NCBI GenBank assembly: GCA_002968845.1
Contig: PVBG01000008.1
Span: 62,001-126,000 of the forward strand
Reading direction: 5' to 3'
Length of the DNA: 64,000 bases
From: Neorhizobium tomejilense
GTDB taxonomy: Bacteria > Pseudomonadota > Alphaproteobacteria > Rhizobiales > Rhizobiaceae
Shown here: positions 62,048 through 64,000 of the stretch, one piece after another
How the letters are laid out: every line of letters begins with the position of its first letter
Position numbering within the stretch: position 1 is the stretch's first letter
Position numbers and translations under genes: made by a program
Notes under the pieces: model-generated
Databases searched by the model: none
Told to the model about the DNA's origin: nothing
What the model saw: the letters and a program-made list of their open reading frames with translations, nothing else

Positions 62048-64000
62048 ATGTCATTTCACACTCCGCCGTCAGCTTCCTCGCGCGAAACCGAAGCCAAGCA
62101 GATCGATCACAACGATTCGATCCGCTCGACCTATTTCAACATCGATGCATTGCGGGAATGCGGCGAGAAACTCGGCAAGGAGGGCACGCCCAGCTTGCCG
62201 GGCCTGATGGAGTTCGAGTTCTTCAAGCGGCATCATGAAAACGAGAAGGAAATCCTGCGGGTCTATCGGGCGACTGCGACCGACGTCGATGCCGGCGCGT
62301 CGATCACGCCCGCCGCCGAATGGCTGCTCGACAATTATTACATCGCCGAAGAGGCGATCCAGGAAGTCCGCCGCGACTTCCCGAAAAAATTCTTCCGCCA
62401 GTTGCCCACGATGACGGTCGGCGGCCAGGAATTGCCGCGTGTGCTGGTGCTCGCCTGGCTCTATGTCGCCCATACGCACAGCAGCGTTTCCCGCGAGGCG
62501 CTGGCCGCCATGGTCCAGGGTTTCCAGGTCAAGGAACCGCTCGAGATCGGCGAACTCTGGGCGCTGCCCTCGTTCATCCGTTTCGTGCTGATCGAGAACC
62601 TGCGCCGCATCGCGACCCGCGTCGATCGCTCGCGCAACATGCGCCGCCGCGCCAACGAGACGGCCGACGAGATCATCCGTCTCAATAACGAGGAGGCGAG
62701 CGCCGATGTCCTGAAGGGCATCGAGAGCCTGACGAACGACAATACGTTCACGGCACAGTTCCTCTATCGCCTTCGCAACGCCTCGCAGACATCGGGGTTT
62801 GCCGTCGCCTGGCTCGAGCAGCGTCTCGAACAGGCGGGCACCGACGTCGAAGAGGTGATGCTCGCCGAGCAGAACCGCCTTTCGTCCGGCAACGTGACGA
62901 TGGGCAACATCATCAAGAGCCTGCGCGAGATCGACGATACGGAATGGAGCGTCTGGTTCGAAGACGTTTCGCAGATCGACAAGATCTTCCGTCTTCGCAC
63001 CGATTATCAGGCGCTCGATTTCGGCTCGCGCAACGCCTATCGCAACCGTATCGAACAGATCGCCCGCCGCTCACGCAAGAGCGAGGCCGAGGTTGCGGAA
63101 GCTGCCATCCAGCTCGCCGAAAAGGCCGCGGCGGAAGAAAATGCCGATCCGCGCGAGACCAATGTCGGCGCCTTCGTGGTCGGCCGCCGCCGCCGGGAGC
63201 TTGAAGCGGCAGTCGGTTATGATCTGCTGTTCGTCCAGAGGTTTGTCCGGCTTGTCCGCCGCCTCAACTGGTTTGCGATCGCCGGCCCGGTCATCCTCAT
63301 TACCGTTCTCGCGATGGCGATCGCGGGCTGGTTCCTGGTGCAGGCGGATATTCCGCTGCCGGTCGTCTTCTTCTTCCTGCTGATGTTCGCGCTGCCGGCT
63401 TCCGAAGGCGCGACCGGCCTGTTCAATACGCTGGTGACCTATGTGGTGAGGCCGGCCCGGTTGGTCGGCTACGAATTCAAGGAAGGCATTCCGGAAGCGG
63501 CAAGAACGCTCGTCGCCGTACCCTGCCTGATCACCGACCGCGACACCGTGGACGAACTCGTCCGCAACCTCGAAGTCCATTATCTCGCCAATCCGCATGG
63601 CGAGATCTATTTCTCGCTGCTCAGCGACTGGCGCGACAGCAAATTCGAGGAGACCGATACCGACCTCGAAATCCTCGATTATGCGAAGCGCGAGATCGCG
63701 GCGCTCAACGCCAAGTATGGAGAAGACGGCAGGGTGCGCTTCTATCTGCTGCATCGCCGCCGCCTGTTCAATCCCGCCGAAGGCGCATGGATGGGCTGGG
63801 AGCGCAAGCGCGGCAAGCTGCATGAGCTCAACATGCTGCTACGCGGCGATCGCGATACCAGCTATCTTACGGGCGCCAACACCGTGCCGGCCAACGTCCA
63901 GTATGTCATGACGCTCGATGCCGACACCCGCCTGATGCGCGATGCGGTGACCAAGCTCGTGGGCAAGATGCACCACCCGATCAACCAGCCGGTGCTCGAC
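62048..64000 (+). CDS. ndvB: Cyclic beta-1,2-glucan synthase NdvB/ChvB (5' part)
   Basis: The first 651 codons of a frame open to the window edge; full-length family proteins are about 2800 residues. The start MSFHTPPSASSRETE leads to a long cytoplasmic region. The segments PLEIGELWALPSFIRFVLIENLRR and FAVAWLEQRLEQ are typical of the NdvB N-terminus. Membrane helices follow at about 415-460 (IAGPVILITVLAMAIAGWFLV). The glycosyltransferase-84 domain then begins, with LMTLDADTRL-type acidic motifs (VMTLDADTRLMRDA, about 620-633). The enzyme makes periplasmic cyclic glucans needed for osmoadaptation and plant interaction. The remainder lies outside the window. Confidence 0.93.
   Translation, partial: MSFHTPPSASSRETEAKQIDHNDSIRSTYFNIDALRECGEKLGKEGTPSLPGLMEFEFFKRHHENEKEILRVYRATATDVDAGASITPAAEWLLDNYYIAEEAIQEVRRDFPKKFFRQLPTMTVGGQELPRVLVLAWLYVAHTHSSVSREALAAMVQGFQVKEPLEIGELWALPSFIRFVLIENLRRIATRVDRSRNMRRRANETADEIIRLNNEEASADVLKGIESLTNDNTFTAQFLYRLRNASQTSGFAVAWLEQRLEQAGTDVEEVMLAEQNRLSSGNVTMGNIIKSLREIDDTEWSVWFEDVSQIDKIFRLRTDYQALDFGSRNAYRNRIEQIARRSRKSEAEVAEAAIQLAEKAAAEENADPRETNVGAFVVGRRRRELEAAVGYDLLFVQRFVRLVRRLNWFAIAGPVILITVLAMAIAGWFLVQADIPLPVVFFFLLMFALPASEGATGLFNTLVTYVVRPARLVGYEFKEGIPEAARTLVAVPCLITDRDTVDELVRNLEVHYLANPHGEIYFSLLSDWRDSKFEETDTDLEILDYAKREIAALNAKYGEDGRVRFYLLHRRRLFNPAEGAWMGWERKRGKLHELNMLLRGDRDTSYLTGANTVPANVQYVMTLDADTRLMRDAVTKLVGKMHHPINQPVLD

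Overview
The window is GC-rich, densely packed, intron-free bacterial DNA. It most likely comes from a chromosome of the Rhizobiaceae (Rhizobium/Neorhizobium/Agrobacterium group). The strongest taxonomic pointer is the 5' part of a cyclic beta-1,2-glucan synthase (ndvB/chvB) at the right edge. The many ABC/TRAP importers with GntR, IclR and LysR regulators, and the frequent GTG/TTG starts behind good Shine-Dalgarno sequences, fit this group. I see no tRNA, rRNA, CRISPR array, insertion sequence or prophage.

Layout. (1) 0.1-8.3 kb: small catabolic units, each with its own GntR regulator. They comprise a racemase-like protein, an MDR oxidoreductase, an HpaI-type aldolase, a RutA-like flavin monooxygenase with its flavin reductase, a class V aminotransferase and a xylose-isomerase-like TIM barrel. 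(2) 8.7-14.2 kb: a complete dipeptide/nickel-type ABC importer (binding protein, two ATPases, two permeases). (3) 14.4-15.3 kb: a terC membrane protein behind a highly structured leader. (4) 15.5-27.7 kb: an aromatic-acid catabolic island. It holds a class I (VOC) extradiol dioxygenase, GalB/GalC/GalD-type lower-pathway enzymes, a DUF1932 dehydrogenase, a GntR regulator with TGTATACA-type sites, a LigM-type tetrahydrofolate-dependent O-demethylase, a methylene-THF reductase, a LysR protein with two HTH domains, an IclR regulator, an amidohydrolase and an MBL-fold protein. (5) 27.9-29.6 kb: an acyltransferase and a DUF2239 protein. (6) 29.8-39.2 kb: SDR, fused TRAP QM permease, TRAP binding protein, IclR, thiolase, an acyl-CoA synthetase fused to PPC/DUF296-like domains, SDR. 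(7) 39.3-46.8 kb: a giant alpha-2-macroglobulin with an N-terminal PAN/Apple domain, and pbpC. (8) 46.9-47.7 kb: an intergenic stretch with inverted repeat elements. (9) 47.7-53.1 kb: dppABCDF on the minus strand. (10) 53.6-61.6 kb: M20 hydrolases, a class III aminotransferase, cardiolipin synthase, an EEP-family hydrolase, a threonine-dehydratase-like enzyme and a 45-residue membrane peptide. (11) 62.0 kb to the end: ndvB.

How the genes may work together. In the aromatic island, LigM and the MTHFR-like protein would strip methyl groups from vanillate or 3-O-methylgallate and recycle the C1 unit. A ring-cleavage enzyme would feed 4-oxalomesaconate to GalD, GalB and GalC, giving pyruvate and oxaloacetate. 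The unusual point is that the only ring-cleavage candidate here is a VOC (class I) dioxygenase, not the LigAB/GalA-type enzyme normally paired with this lower pathway. The TRAP-thiolase-ligase-SDR block looks like a self-contained uptake and CoA-dependent degradation module. Most transcription units end in clear hairpins, and several regulator genes sit beside clear palindromic operator candidates.
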